Origin: Verrucomicrobiota bacterium
GTDB lineage: Bacteria > Verrucomicrobiota > Verrucomicrobiia > Verrucomicrobiales > Verrucomicrobiaceae
Assembly (NCBI GenBank): GCA_963204975.1
Contig: CAUJJC010000281.1
Span: 1-32,420 of the forward strand
Direction of reading: 5' to 3'
Length of the DNA stretch: 32,420 nt
Shown: positions 1-8,638 of the stretch, in pieces
Layout of the letters: each line of letters begins with the position of its first letter
Numbering within the stretch: position 1 is the stretch's first letter
Notes under the pieces: model-generated
Database searches by the model: none
What the model saw: the letters and a program-made list of their open reading frames with translations, nothing else
Told to the model about the DNA's origin: nothing
Position numbers and translations under genes: made by a program

Positions 1-637
1 CGAGTTCTTCAAAGGCGGCGAGAGCGGCTCTCAAGTCGTCTGGCGCATCGGATGGCAGCGGCGGGAGATGGTAGGAGCCGGTCGCCTGACTGCGGACGGC
101 GGAACTCAGGATCGGCTCGCTGCGGATATCATCGGCTGCTCTCAACTCCAGCACGGCTGAGGACATGGAAAGGAAGTTGAGGGCATGTTCTGCCAGCGCA
201 TCAAAGACGCGGGCGGTAGCCCATACGATGACGACCCCGCCACCGGGCACGAATTGATCGCGGCGCAGATCGAGGCGGCGGGCAAACTCGAAGAGCGCGG
301 CGCGGCTGTTATCGGGTGCGGAGACAGCCAGGTCCTCAGCACCCGTGATGCTGAGCAGGCAGCCCGCGGGGAACTGCCCACCAGGAGCCGCCTTCATGGC
401 GGCGACCATGGGGTCGGGCTCCGCATCGGAGACGCTGACGGCCACGAGTGGACGATCACTCATCGTGGCGAGCAGAGGCGGCAACTCGCGCGGCAGGCGC
501 GGGGAATTGTGCCGCACCACCAGCAAGCGCCGCCGCTCGGTGTGGCGGACGTAGTTGCACAACCGCTCCCAGGTCTGAGCCGACTCAGGACTGAGGCATG
601 GCGGGACGTTCGAGGCTGATGAGGAGGGCTGTGGCAT
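1..637 (-). CDS. Partial unknown protein, partner of adjacent P-loop ATPase (C-terminus cut by window edge)
   Basis: An open frame runs without a stop from an ATG at 637 to the left edge, giving 212 residues with the C-terminus missing. Its first 53 bases overlap the end of the ATPase gene (stop at 585) in another frame, which suggests translational coupling. Visible features are an RRRLLVVRHNS strand near residues 35-44 and a hydrophobic GGGVVIVWATARVFDALAEH segment near 132-151, followed by LNFLSMSSAVLELR. From memory, this second stretch resembles the N-terminal region of large STAND/TPR-type proteins that sit beside ATPases, where a hydrophobic VLWL-type strand precedes an APDFWSW-like motif. 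That assignment is inference. No catalytic motif is visible in the part present. Codon use and composition look like real coding sequence, in frame across all 637 bases. Confidence 0.6.
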   Translation of the reverse strand, partial: MPQPSSSASNVPPCLSPESAQTWERLCNYVRHTERRRLLVVRHNSPRLPRELPPLLATMSDRPLVAVSVSDAEPDPMVAAMKAAPGGQFPAGCLLSITGAEDLAVSAPDNSRAALFEFARRLDLRRDQFVPGGGVVIVWATARVFDALAEHALNFLSMSSAVLELRAADDIRSEPILSSAVRSQATGSYHLPPLPSDAPDDLRAALAAFEEL

Positions 638-1841
638 CGGGGCTAGGAGCGCACCAGTCGCCCGTGGTGTTTTGGTATTCAAGCAGGCTGCCGTTGAAGA
701 GCAGCCGCTGAATTTCCGCTGTATTGGCAACGGGCTTGCCATCCATTTTGTCCAGCAGTGGATAGTCGCCGGGCTTTAGAATCGCCTGCCTCATCCGCAT
801 GGCGTCCCCAAACGCTTCACGCGCATCCTCAATGCTGACCTTCTCCCGACCTTCAGCGCTGGCGCTGTTGACCGCATTGTGGGCGAGTTTGATCAAGTCG
901 CGAACCACGCCGCCGTGCAACACGAGGTAGTCGAGAACACCTGGATCGAAGAGGTGGTCGGCAGCCCGTTTCGTGAGGATCTCGCGAAGCAGTCTGCGCC
1001 CATCCACATCAGGAGTGCGATCCCGGTGCTGAGTGGCGATGTTGGGCAGGAAGTAGGCCTTGAACTGCTGCTCGATGATTGGGAAGCGATCATCGAATCG
1101 CATCGAAACTGGGAAGGTGTAGATGATCGGCGTCCGAGGACTGAGGAGGGTCTGCGAATGATCGAAGAAGAGTTTCCGAGTGGACTCGATGTCGAACTTG
1201 TCGAGATCCTCGACTATCAGCAGGACGCGACGCCCGGTGGCATTGCGGATGTGATCGACGAACTCGTCGATCAGCCCAAGGAACTCGCCAGCTTTGCCCG
1301 CCAAGTTTTTGCGGACGTTGCCATCGAGCGCGAGCTTTTGCTCGAGCTTGACTCCCCAGCCTCCGAGTTCAAGCGAGAGCGATCCTGCAGATGTGACAGA
1401 CGAGGCCTGTTCAGGCCCGAAGATCCAGCGTTGAACCTGACTAACAGCACGGTCCAGAAAAGCTTTCCTGATCGCAGGCAACGCTCCCTGGGCCATCCAG
1501 TTCGCCTCTACGGCAGTAGCGGCGAGGCGGGAAAATATCGCAAAGATCAGCTCTTCGTGGGTGAGTTCGCCGCTCTGAAAGACGGTGTAAACTGGAACCA
1601 CAACCACATTGAACTGATCGTTCAAATCGGCAGCTACATGGACAAGCTCCGTGGACTTGCCACCACCGCGATGACCGATGAAGAGGAACTTCCGGGGATC
1701 ATCCGAACGACGCAACTCATTGATCAGATGCGAAGTCTTGAGACGTGGCCTCTTGACGTAAAATGACGAAAGCTCCGCTACCTGAAGAGGGTCAGCATCC
1801 AGCGTGTTGAGCGCAGCTTCCAAGGATTGGGCTGTTTGCAT
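585..1841 (-). CDS. P-loop ATPase (AAA/STAND-like)
   Basis: A predicted cytosolic NTPase of 418 residues. Walker A is GHRGGGKST at residues 56-64 and is followed by EL. Walker B is the hydrophobic run VLLIVEDLDKFD at 206-217, with acidic residues in place to activate water. A stretch ending TFPVSMRF lies where the next core strand would be. No helicase, protease or DNA-binding motif is recognisable. The frame opens at a TTG at 1877, but the ATG at 1841 is the better start because the extra 12 residues are proline-rich and unlike the family. The gene is followed by an overlapping minus-strand gene leaving the window, so the two probably act together. ATPases with a RGGGKSTEL-type P-loop next to large partner proteins are common in bacterial conflict or signalling modules. 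That role is inferred, not shown. Confidence 0.82.
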   Translation of the reverse strand: MQTAQSLEAALNTLDADPLQVAELSSFYVKRPRLKTSHLINELRRSDDPRKFLFIGHRGGGKSTELVHVAADLNDQFNVVVVPVYTVFQSGELTHEELIFAIFSRLAATAVEANWMAQGALPAIRKAFLDRAVSQVQRWIFGPEQASSVTSAGSLSLELGGWGVKLEQKLALDGNVRKNLAGKAGEFLGLIDEFVDHIRNATGRRVLLIVEDLDKFDIESTRKLFFDHSQTLLSPRTPIIYTFPVSMRFDDRFPIIEQQFKAYFLPNIATQHRDRTPDVDGRRLLREILTKRAADHLFDPGVLDYLVLHGGVVRDLIKLAHNAVNSASAEGREKVSIEDAREAFGDAMRMRQAILKPGDYPLLDKMDGKPVANTAEIQRLLFNGSLLEYQNTTGDWCAPSPDATALLISLERPAMPQS

Positions 1842-1901
1842 GGCGCTATGGATAGGTGGTGGCACGGGGGTTGGCAACCCTGTGAAAAGGTGCGCCGGGC
1901 G

Positions 1902-3221
1902 CTACTCCACCCGCTCCGGGGTGACGCCGCGGCCGATGCCGGAGTATTGGAAGCCGAAGCTCTTGGCGGCGACGGGGTCGAGGAGGTTGCGGCCGTCGAA
2001 GATCATCGGGGTGCGCATCTGCTCGCGCAGTTCGTTGAGGTCGATGGCGGCGAATTCGGGCCACTCGGTGGCGATGATGAGGGCTTCGGCACCTTTGGCA
2101 GCTTCCATGGCGCTGGTGGCGAACTCGATCTTGTCGGCGAAGGGCAGTTCCTTGGCCTTGTCCATGGCCTTGGGGTCGTAGGCGACGACATTGGCACCTT
2201 CGGCAACCATGCGCTCGACGAGGTTGATGGCGACTGAGCTGCGGACGTCGTCGGTGTTGGGCTTGAAGGCGAGGCCCCAGACGGCGAGGCGCTTGTCCTT
2301 GAGCACCCAGAGGGCTTCGCGAATGCTATCGAGGAAGCGGTCGAGCTGGCGCTGGTTGATGCGCTCGACTTCCTTGAGCAGGCCGAAGGGGGTGCCGAGC
2401 TGCTCGGCGATGGCGATGAAGGCGGCGATGTCCTTGGGGAAGCAGGAGCCGCCGTAGCCGAGACCGGCATTGAGGAAGGCGCGGCCGATGCGTTTGTCGG
2501 TGCCGATGCCTTCGGCGACCTTGAGCACGTCGGCACCGGCGGCTTCGCAGATCTCGGAGAGGGCGTTGGCGTAGCTGATCTTGAGCGCAAGGAAGCTGTT
2601 GGCGGCGTGCTTGATGAGTTCGGCGCTGTTGATGTCGGTGACGAGCACGGGCGCGACGAAGGGCTCATACACCTTCTGCATGAGGGCGAGGGCGCGGTCG
2701 CTGTTGCCGCCGACGACGATGCGGTCGGGCTTCATGAGGTCCTCAACGGCGCTGCCTTCACGAAGGAATTCGGGATTGCTGACGACATCGAACTCGACGC
2801 CGGGCTTGGCATAGCGGCGGATGGTCTGGGCGACGCGCTCGCCGGTCTTGACGGGGACGGTGCTCTTGTCCACGACGACGCGGTAGCTATCGAGATACTG
2901 CGAGATCTCGCGGGCGACCTTTTCCACGAAGCTCAAATCGACGCTGCCATCGGGCTGCGGAGGCGTGGGGACGGCGATGAAGATGACTTCGCCGTGCTCG
3001 ACGCCTTCCTCGGTGCTCGTGGTGAAGCTGAGGCGCTTGGAGGCAACGTTCTTGCGCACCATGGGCTCGAGGCCGGGCTCGTAGATGGGGATGCGTCCAG
3101 CGCGGAGGGTCTTGACCTTCTCTTCGTTGTTATCGACGCACATGACGTGGTGGCCGACTTCGGCAAAGCAAGCGCCTGTGGTGAGGCCGACATATCCAGA
3201 ACCGATGATGGTGAGTTTCAT
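1902..3221 (-). CDS. ugd: UDP-glucose/nucleotide-sugar 6-dehydrogenase
   Basis: This cytosolic enzyme oxidises UDP-glucose to UDP-glucuronate in two NAD-dependent steps, supplying acidic sugars for surface polysaccharide. It has 439 residues, normal for the family. The N-terminal Rossmann motif GSGYVG is at residues 7-12. The catalytic-cysteine motif GYGGSCFPKD is at 255-264 (Cys260). The segment EFLREGSAVEDL near 151-162 and the C-terminal NAD/UDP domain with WGLAFKPNTDDVR are also present. The open frame extends upstream to 3257, but the ATG at 3221 starts exactly at MKLTIIGSGYVG, the normal N-terminus. No Shine-Dalgarno is seen. It lies downstream of lptD, separated by a terminator, so it probably has its own promoter. 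A related substrate (UDP-mannosamine, UDP-GlcNAc) cannot be excluded. Confidence 0.93.
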   Translation of the reverse strand: MKLTIIGSGYVGLTTGACFAEVGHHVMCVDNNEEKVKTLRAGRIPIYEPGLEPMVRKNVASKRLSFTTSTEEGVEHGEVIFIAVPTPPQPDGSVDLSFVEKVAREISQYLDSYRVVVDKSTVPVKTGERVAQTIRRYAKPGVEFDVVSNPEFLREGSAVEDLMKPDRIVVGGNSDRALALMQKVYEPFVAPVLVTDINSAELIKHAANSFLALKISYANALSEICEAAGADVLKVAEGIGTDKRIGRAFLNAGLGYGGSCFPKDIAAFIAIAEQLGTPFGLLKEVERINQRQLDRFLDSIREALWVLKDKRLAVWGLAFKPNTDDVRSSVAINLVERMVAEGANVVAYDPKAMDKAKELPFADKIEFATSAMEAAKGAEALIIATEWPEFAAIDLNELREQMRTPMIFDGRNLLDPVAAKSFGFQYSGIGRGVTPERVE

Positions 3222-3286
3222 GAGGAGTTTGGGGGAAGGGAAAGATAGACGCCACAATCAGCGGGGGCAACTGTTGTGCATTGAGC

Positions 3287-3321
3287 AAAAAAAGGCCGGG
3301 CTGCGTGAGCAACCCGGCCTT
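3287..3321 (-). terminator. Intrinsic terminator after lptD
   Basis: On the minus strand a GGCCGGG/CCCGGCC stem, extended to 9 bp by two A-T pairs, closes around an inner TGC/GCA pairing with a four-base loop. It is followed directly by a run of seven Ts (seven As at 3287-3293 on the given strand). It sits 23 bases past the lptD stop and about 65 bases before ugd, so it should separate the two transcripts. Confidence 0.9.
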
Positions 3322-3343
3322 CGAAGAAACATGAAGGGCGCTA

Positions 3344-5779
3344 TTAACGCTTTCCGCCGCGGCCTGTCGGATTCGGGTCGGTATCAAGCGGGATGCTGAC
3401 CTGCGGGAACTCCTTCAGGGTCATCGAGAAGATGAGGCCCATATCGGTCACGCCGCGATTGTCGCGAACGAGGGCACCGAGGCTGGCGACCCAACTGTTG
3501 AGGTCGCGATGGACGGAGTAGCTCTGATACTCGAGCGTGTTGTCATCCATTTCATAGACGTGGTTCATGGACACGCCCCAGTTCTCATTCAAGCGGGCGT
3601 AGAGACGCGAGTAAACGAGGCTGCTGTTCTCGAAGAAGGGATGATCGGTGATGTATTGATGACCGAGGGTGACGCTGAGGCTCTTGTTGGCCATCCAGGT
3701 GATGCCGTAGTTGGCTTCGGTGAAGTTGGCTTCGCCGCCGCCGATGGGCAACTGGGTGTCGGCCCAGAAGGTGAGCCAGGGGAGCGGACGCCAGAAGAGT
3801 TCGTTGAAGAGGTTCGAGACATCGCGATTGAACTCGGGGTCCTCCACAAACAGGTCCACGTATGTGTTCAGGCCGGCCCAGTTGTAGGTCTGCTGCGCGG
3901 AGGAGTTGGCAGCGCGGAAGTGACCGTCTTCATCTTCCGAGTAGCTGGCATAATCGCGGCGGGTCTGGAGCAGGTTGCGCACCCCGATACGCGCTGCATT
4001 CCAGGAGCGGAGGCTGTCGATGCCTGTGTAGAAAGGAATGTCCAGAGGGCGAGGCCGTGTGGTGGGCACATTCCGATCAATCGCGGGGAGGCCGCTGATG
4101 TCATCGGCATTGAGGTAGGAGTAGTTGATGTAAGGCTGGACGGTGTGCTTCAAGCCATCAAGGCCCATACGCTCGCTCTGAACGTCGTCCCAGGTCTTGG
4201 AGACCTTGAACGAGGCATCGAATCCGGCGTGGAACAGCGCGCGGCTATCGCTGCTGAGGCCCTTGGGACCGCCATCAATGCTGGAGTAGCTCTGGTAGCC
4301 GATGCCCAAACGAGGCACGAGTGTGAGCCAGCCGAATACGGTCTTGGGATAAAGCACTTCATGATAGGTGTGGAGACGGGAGAAGCCCACATCGCTCAGG
4401 CTGGCCCTAAGTGCGTCCATCGCGGGCTGAACTTCGTCGCCCGTGAGAGCGGCCAGGGGATCAAGACCCAGGACTCGGCGCGCGGTCTGGCCGAGGTCAC
4501 CACCTTCCGTCTTGAGGAAGGCGTCAGCGGAATCGAGCACGAGTTCCGCATCGGTGTTTTCGCGCGAACCACGCTTTTCTTCGAGGATGCCAAAGCTGGA
4601 ATTGCCCTGGTAGAAGAAGCCGCTGTTGAAGACGGGCTGGCGGGTGAAGTCGAAGGCGAGTTCTGGCAGGCGGGTATCGGTGCGGTAGAAGTCGTTCAAT
4701 TGGAACTTCGTCATCAATGTCGCCGTGTAGCGGGGGTCTGAGCGAACAAGGGAGACCTGATTGTCAGGCTCGCGCTGGGTGCGGTATTCCTCGAAGAAGA
4801 AGTCTTCATAGAAGAACTCGTCGGACATCTTGTTGATGTCGAAATCAACATACCAGGTGCGCTCGGCGGGGCCGGTGATGTAGATGCGATGCTGGAAATT
4901 GATGCGGTAGCGGCCTTCGGGCGTGTTGGAGCGGTCTTCACGAGCCTGGCTGAGGGTGGGGTCGGCATCGAAGGCGTAGTAGAACTTGATCTTGCCCCAC
5001 TGCTGATTGTCCTTTTGCTTGAGCGAGATGAAGTCTGCACCGACGGCCACACCGCGAGTGCTGCGGAGGTCCAGCTTGTATTGCGCCAGCGTGTGATCGC
5101 CATGGATCACGCCATACTGATTGAGCAGGTAGGCACCCCAGAGGTCGCTGTAACCTGGAGTAAACTTGTAGCCGATCTCATCATCCAGGGGCTGGGAGAG
5201 GTAGGGCAGCCAGAAGATCGGTGTCTTGCCAGCATAGACCTTCACGTTCTTCATCACGATGCGATCATTGGGGTAGATCGTCATGGTGCGCGCCTTGATC
5301 TTGTAGTTCGGATTGGCGAGGTCGTGGGTGGTGAAGAAGGCGTCGTTGCCATCAATGCGCTCGACCGTCTTGGTCTCGGTGTCGAGGTCGTTGAGGGAGT
5401 AGAGCAGCGTGCCGTGCTCATGAATCATGCTGCTGCGCACCGCGTTGCCATGAAGCTCACCGGTCTGCACGTTGTAAACCAGACTCTCGCCCTTGTAGGT
5501 GGCACCGGCCTTGATCACCGTCACGTTTCCTGTGGCCTTCACATCGCCCGTGCTGGCGTTGTAGTCCGCACGATTGGCTGCGATCTCGGTGTCACCATAC
5601 TTGATATGCACGTCACCGGTCGCTGTGGCGATCTGAGTCGCGGGATCGTAGCTGGTTTCCAAGCCCTCGATATTGATGTTGCTTTGAAAGCCTTCGAGCA
5701 GTCCGCTCGTCGGGCTTTCCTGGGCGTGAGCCACAAACGAAACAAGGATGAGCAGTGCGGAGAGTCGGGCGAATCTCAT
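3344..5779 (-). CDS. lptD: LPS-assembly protein LptD (organic solvent tolerance protein)
   Basis: An outer-membrane beta-barrel that, with LptE, inserts lipopolysaccharide into the outer leaflet. It has 811 residues. A signal peptide covers about residues 1-20 (MRFARLSALLILVSFVAHAQ). An OstA/LptA-like beta-jellyroll follows at about 35-190, with repeated short strands such as ATGDVHIKYGDTEIAANRA. The rest is a long barrel rich in alternating aromatic strands, with the family-typical FWLPYLSQPLDDEIGYKFTP near 200-220. The frame stays open upstream to 5947, but the ATG at 5779 places the signal peptide correctly. The protein ends GRGGKR rather than in the usual aromatic residue. A terminator follows. 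The start faces the oxidoreductase gene at 5971 across 191 bp that must hold divergent promoters. No LptE candidate is visible nearby. Confidence 0.9.
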   Translation of the reverse strand: MRFARLSALLILVSFVAHAQESPTSGLLEGFQSNINIEGLETSYDPATQIATATGDVHIKYGDTEIAANRADYNASTGDVKATGNVTVIKAGATYKGESLVYNVQTGELHGNAVRSSMIHEHGTLLYSLNDLDTETKTVERIDGNDAFFTTHDLANPNYKIKARTMTIYPNDRIVMKNVKVYAGKTPIFWLPYLSQPLDDEIGYKFTPGYSDLWGAYLLNQYGVIHGDHTLAQYKLDLRSTRGVAVGADFISLKQKDNQQWGKIKFYYAFDADPTLSQAREDRSNTPEGRYRINFQHRIYITGPAERTWYVDFDINKMSDEFFYEDFFFEEYRTQREPDNQVSLVRSDPRYTATLMTKFQLNDFYRTDTRLPELAFDFTRQPVFNSGFFYQGNSSFGILEEKRGSRENTDAELVLDSADAFLKTEGGDLGQTARRVLGLDPLAALTGDEVQPAMDALRASLSDVGFSRLHTYHEVLYPKTVFGWLTLVPRLGIGYQSYSSIDGGPKGLSSDSRALFHAGFDASFKVSKTWDDVQSERMGLDGLKHTVQPYINYSYLNADDISGLPAIDRNVPTTRPRPLDIPFYTGIDSLRSWNAARIGVRNLLQTRRDYASYSEDEDGHFRAANSSAQQTYNWAGLNTYVDLFVEDPEFNRDVSNLFNELFWRPLPWLTFWADTQLPIGGGEANFTEANYGITWMANKSLSVTLGHQYITDHPFFENSSLVYSRLYARLNENWGVSMNHVYEMDDNTLEYQSYSVHRDLNSWVASLGALVRDNRGVTDMGLIFSMTLKEFPQVSIPLDTDPNPTGRGGKR

Positions 5780-5970
5780 AATCCGGGAGCGATGAGGAGT
5801 GGTTGTGAACGTTGCGGATTCTGGAAAATCAAGTGGCGCAAAGAGTGTATGTGATAGGCGACGGGGCGAACCGTGACAAGAAAAAGAAACGGAGAAATCC
5901 TTGCAAAAACTGGTCCCACCCGAGGTCTGGTCGCAAGGCACCGGCATGGCATGGCGTTCAGAGTCCCGCC

Positions 5971-7284
5971 ATGAACCGCCGTCGTTTCCTCCAACAAACC
6001 AGTGCCGCAGCCAGCCTGCTCGGCTTCCCAGCGATCACCCGCAGCGCCTCGCCCAACAGCTTTCTGCAAGTCGCCAGCGTGGGCGTGGCCCGCATGGGCG
6101 GCAACACGATGCGCTCCGTGGCCACTCACGACAAAGTGAAAATCACCGCTCTCTGCGATGTGGACGATGTTCACATGGCCAGCGCCGTGAAAGACTTCCC
6201 CGATGCCTCGAAGCACAAGGACTGGCGCGAGCTGATCGCGAAGCACGGCGACAAATTCGATGCCATCACCATCGGCACGCCCGACCACATGCACGCGCCG
6301 ATCACTGTGACCGCCCTCCGTGCGAAGAAGCATGTGTATCTCCAGAAGCCGATGGCCACCACGATCCACGAGTGCCGCGTCATTGCCGCCGAGGCGGCGA
6401 AGGCCGGAGTCGTCACCCAACTCGGCAACCAAGGCCGCTCGACCGTTGAGGGCCGCATGATGGTGGAACTCTTGCGCACCGGAGCCGTGGGTAAAATCAA
6501 AGAGATCATCTTCTGGGAGAACAAGAAACTCAACTGGTGGCCGAAGAACACCGACCTCCGCCCGCAGGCCGACCCCGTGCCCGGCTCACTCGCCTGGGAT
6601 CTGTGGACCGGCGTTCGCGAAGCCCATCCCTACCTGGAAGAAACCTACCACCCGCAGACCTGGCGCGCATGGCGTGACTTCGGCTGTGGCGAACTCGGCG
6701 ACATGGGCTGCCATCACTTCGACAGCAGCGTCGATGGCCTCAAACTCGGTCCGCCCAAACGCATGCGCCAGACCTTCACCGGCGGTCTCAAACCAGGCAT
6801 GTGGGCCGATGCGCGCGAGGTCGAATTCGAGTTCGCTGGCAATGACCTCATCGCAGGCGACACGCTCAAGCTCACCTGGCTGGACGGCGAGCACGCGCCC
6901 AAGCAAGGCAGTATTCCCCTGCCCGCCGCGGTGAAGAAGTGGCCCGCCAGCGGTGGTGTGTGGATTTGCGAACACGGCAGCATCTTCAAGCCCTACGGCC
7001 AACGCCCTTACCTCATGCCCGAAGGCAAGTATCCCAGCGGCTTCGGTAAGCAGGACCACTACCACGATTGGGTCGATTCGATCCTCGCAGGCAAGCAAGC
7101 CTGCGATCCCTTCAGCCACGGCGCGAATCTCACCGAAGTCGTGCTCTGTGGCACGCTCGCTGAGCACGCCAAAGGCGAATGGCTCACCTGGGACCGCGAA
7201 GCCCAGCAGACCAACAGCCCCGTCGTCAATGCGCTGCTCAAGCGCGAGTATCGCGACGGCTGGAAAGTGGAAGGCCTCGGTTAA
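5971..7284 (+). CDS. Tat-exported Gfo/Idh/MocA family oxidoreductase
   Basis: A predicted NAD(P)-dependent sugar or cyclitol oxidoreductase of 437 residues, exported folded. The N-terminus MNRRRFLQQTSAAASLLG is a Tat signal with RRRFLQ. The Rossmann domain follows, but the usual GxGxxG is degenerate (VGVARMGGN). The EKP catalytic motif appears as QKP at residues 125-127, keeping Lys126. The C-terminal substrate domain carries GCGELGDMGCHHFD, a histidine-rich stretch typical of these exported members. The frame opens earlier at 5812, but the ATG at 5971 begins the Tat signal. Verrucomicrobia and Planctomycetes carry many such paralogues with unknown substrates, so no specific substrate is proposed. 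Its TAA stop overlaps the stop of the convergent argA gene. Confidence 0.9.
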   Translation: MNRRRFLQQTSAAASLLGFPAITRSASPNSFLQVASVGVARMGGNTMRSVATHDKVKITALCDVDDVHMASAVKDFPDASKHKDWRELIAKHGDKFDAITIGTPDHMHAPITVTALRAKKHVYLQKPMATTIHECRVIAAEAAKAGVVTQLGNQGRSTVEGRMMVELLRTGAVGKIKEIIFWENKKLNWWPKNTDLRPQADPVPGSLAWDLWTGVREAHPYLEETYHPQTWRAWRDFGCGELGDMGCHHFDSSVDGLKLGPPKRMRQTFTGGLKPGMWADAREVEFEFAGNDLIAGDTLKLTWLDGEHAPKQGSIPLPAAVKKWPASGGVWICEHGSIFKPYGQRPYLMPEGKYPSGFGKQDHYHDWVDSILAGKQACDPFSHGANLTEVVLCGTLAEHAKGEWLTWDREAQQTNSPVVNALLKREYRDGWKVEGLG

Positions 7285-8570
7285 CGCAGTGCCTTGATCA
7301 GCACCTTCGAGTTCCGCCCGCTCTTATCGTAGAGGGCGCGGCGGTCGGGGGGCATGATGGAGGGATCGGAGACAGCGTAGCCCATCTTTTCCTCAAAGAA
7401 GCGGAATGCCTGCGTGCTCAGTGCGAACAAGCGGTCGCAACCGCGTTGCTTGGCTGTTTCCTCGGCATACGCGACCAGCTTGCGCCCGTGGCCCTGATTC
7501 TTGTGCGAGCGACGGACGCAAAGCGAGGCAAGTTCGGCGAGCTTGCCACCGCCTTCCACATCGTAGGTGTGCACAGCCACGCACGCGACGGGATGACCAT
7601 CGAGTTCCAGCACGAAGAAGTCGTTGATGCGTTGCATGATTTGCGAGCGAGAGCGCTGCACCAGCGCAGCCTCGTCCATGGACTGCTGCATCATCGTGAG
7701 CAGCGCGGGCACGTCGCCTGACTTCGCCTTGCGCACCTGCTGATACTCATCCGCATGAATCATGGTGCCCACGCCTTCATTGCTGAACAACTCGGCGAGC
7801 AAAACTTCCTCCTGCGTGCCATCGACGATATGCACACGCGGCACGCCTTCCTGGCAGGCGAACGCAGCCTGCCGCAGCTTGGAGAGCAGGTTGACATCCA
7901 TGCCGGAGTCCTTGCGCTTCGCCAGTTCCTTCGCATCCGCCACGCTGATCTGCGCAAGGCGTTCGCCATCGGCATTGGTCAGTCCGGATTCAGAAACAAA
8001 GATCACCTTCGCCGCCTTCAAAGCGAGCGCGACTTCGACCGCTACTTCATCTGAATTCAGTCGCAGGGTGGTGCCGCGTCCATCGTATCCCAGCGGTGGG
8101 AGCACAGGCATGATGTCCGCCTTGAGCATAACGCGCAGCGCCTGGTCATCCACGTTCTCGATGCGGCCCGTGAACTCGTAATCAACGCCGTCAATGACAC
8201 CTGCTGGATGCACGCCAAGCGCATTGGACACGACGACGGAGAGATCCAGCGCAGTGAGATCCGCCACGAGTTCGCTGGTCTGGCGAGTGATCGCCTCCAC
8301 TGCCAGCTCCATGCTTGCGGCGTCAGTGCGCCCGATGCCGTCCACGCTTACCTCATTGAGGTTCCGTTGCTTCGCCAAGGCGGCAATTTGTGCGCGCGCA
8401 CCAAACACGATCACCACCTCGATCTTGAGACTTTGCAGCACCGCGATGTCCTGGAGCAGGTTGGCAAAGTTGGGCTGATTCATCAGCGCGCCGTCCAGGG
8501 CCACAACAAAGATGCGGTCCCGGAATTGGGGAACGTAGCGCAGGATGCCGCGAAGGTCTTCGAATCTCAT
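7281..8570 (-). CDS. argA: N-acetylglutamate synthase (amino-acid kinase + GNAT)
   Basis: Catalyses acetyl-CoA + L-glutamate to N-acetylglutamate, the first step of arginine synthesis, in the cytosol. The 429 residues comprise an amino-acid-kinase-like domain (about 15-270) and a C-terminal GNAT acetyltransferase domain (about 285-429). The start of the kinase domain, including VVALDGALMNQPNF and IEVVIVFGARAQI, aligns well with E. coli ArgA. The GNAT acetyl-CoA loop is visible in ASLCVRRSHKNQGHGRKLV. In this class the kinase domain binds arginine and controls activity rather than phosphorylating. The frame could start at a TTG at 8594, but the ATG at 8570 matches the family N-terminus. It lies 68 bp downstream of the rsmC-like gene on the same strand and may be co-transcribed with it. 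Confidence 0.92.
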   Translation of the reverse strand: MRFEDLRGILRYVPQFRDRIFVVALDGALMNQPNFANLLQDIAVLQSLKIEVVIVFGARAQIAALAKQRNLNEVSVDGIGRTDAASMELAVEAITRQTSELVADLTALDLSVVVSNALGVHPAGVIDGVDYEFTGRIENVDDQALRVMLKADIMPVLPPLGYDGRGTTLRLNSDEVAVEVALALKAAKVIFVSESGLTNADGERLAQISVADAKELAKRKDSGMDVNLLSKLRQAAFACQEGVPRVHIVDGTQEEVLLAELFSNEGVGTMIHADEYQQVRKAKSGDVPALLTMMQQSMDEAALVQRSRSQIMQRINDFFVLELDGHPVACVAVHTYDVEGGGKLAELASLCVRRSHKNQGHGRKLVAYAEETAKQRGCDRLFALSTQAFRFFEEKMGYAVSDPSIMPPDRRALYDKSGRNSKVLIKALR

Positions 8571-8638
8571 GAATGGGTCGGAGGGAAAACTCAATGTTCC
8601 CCAAGTGATGCCCGCACAAAAGGAAAACTTCGCTTCAT

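Noticed and set aside
879-1766. 295-codon plus-strand open frame opposite the ATPase
   Set aside because: It lies wholly antisense to the ATPase with clear Walker motifs, and shows no recognisable domain.
3509-4741. 410-codon plus-strand open frame opposite lptD
   Set aside because: It is antisense to the barrel part of lptD, has a low-complexity Val/Glu/Gly composition and matches no family; it is a shadow of high-GC codon bias.
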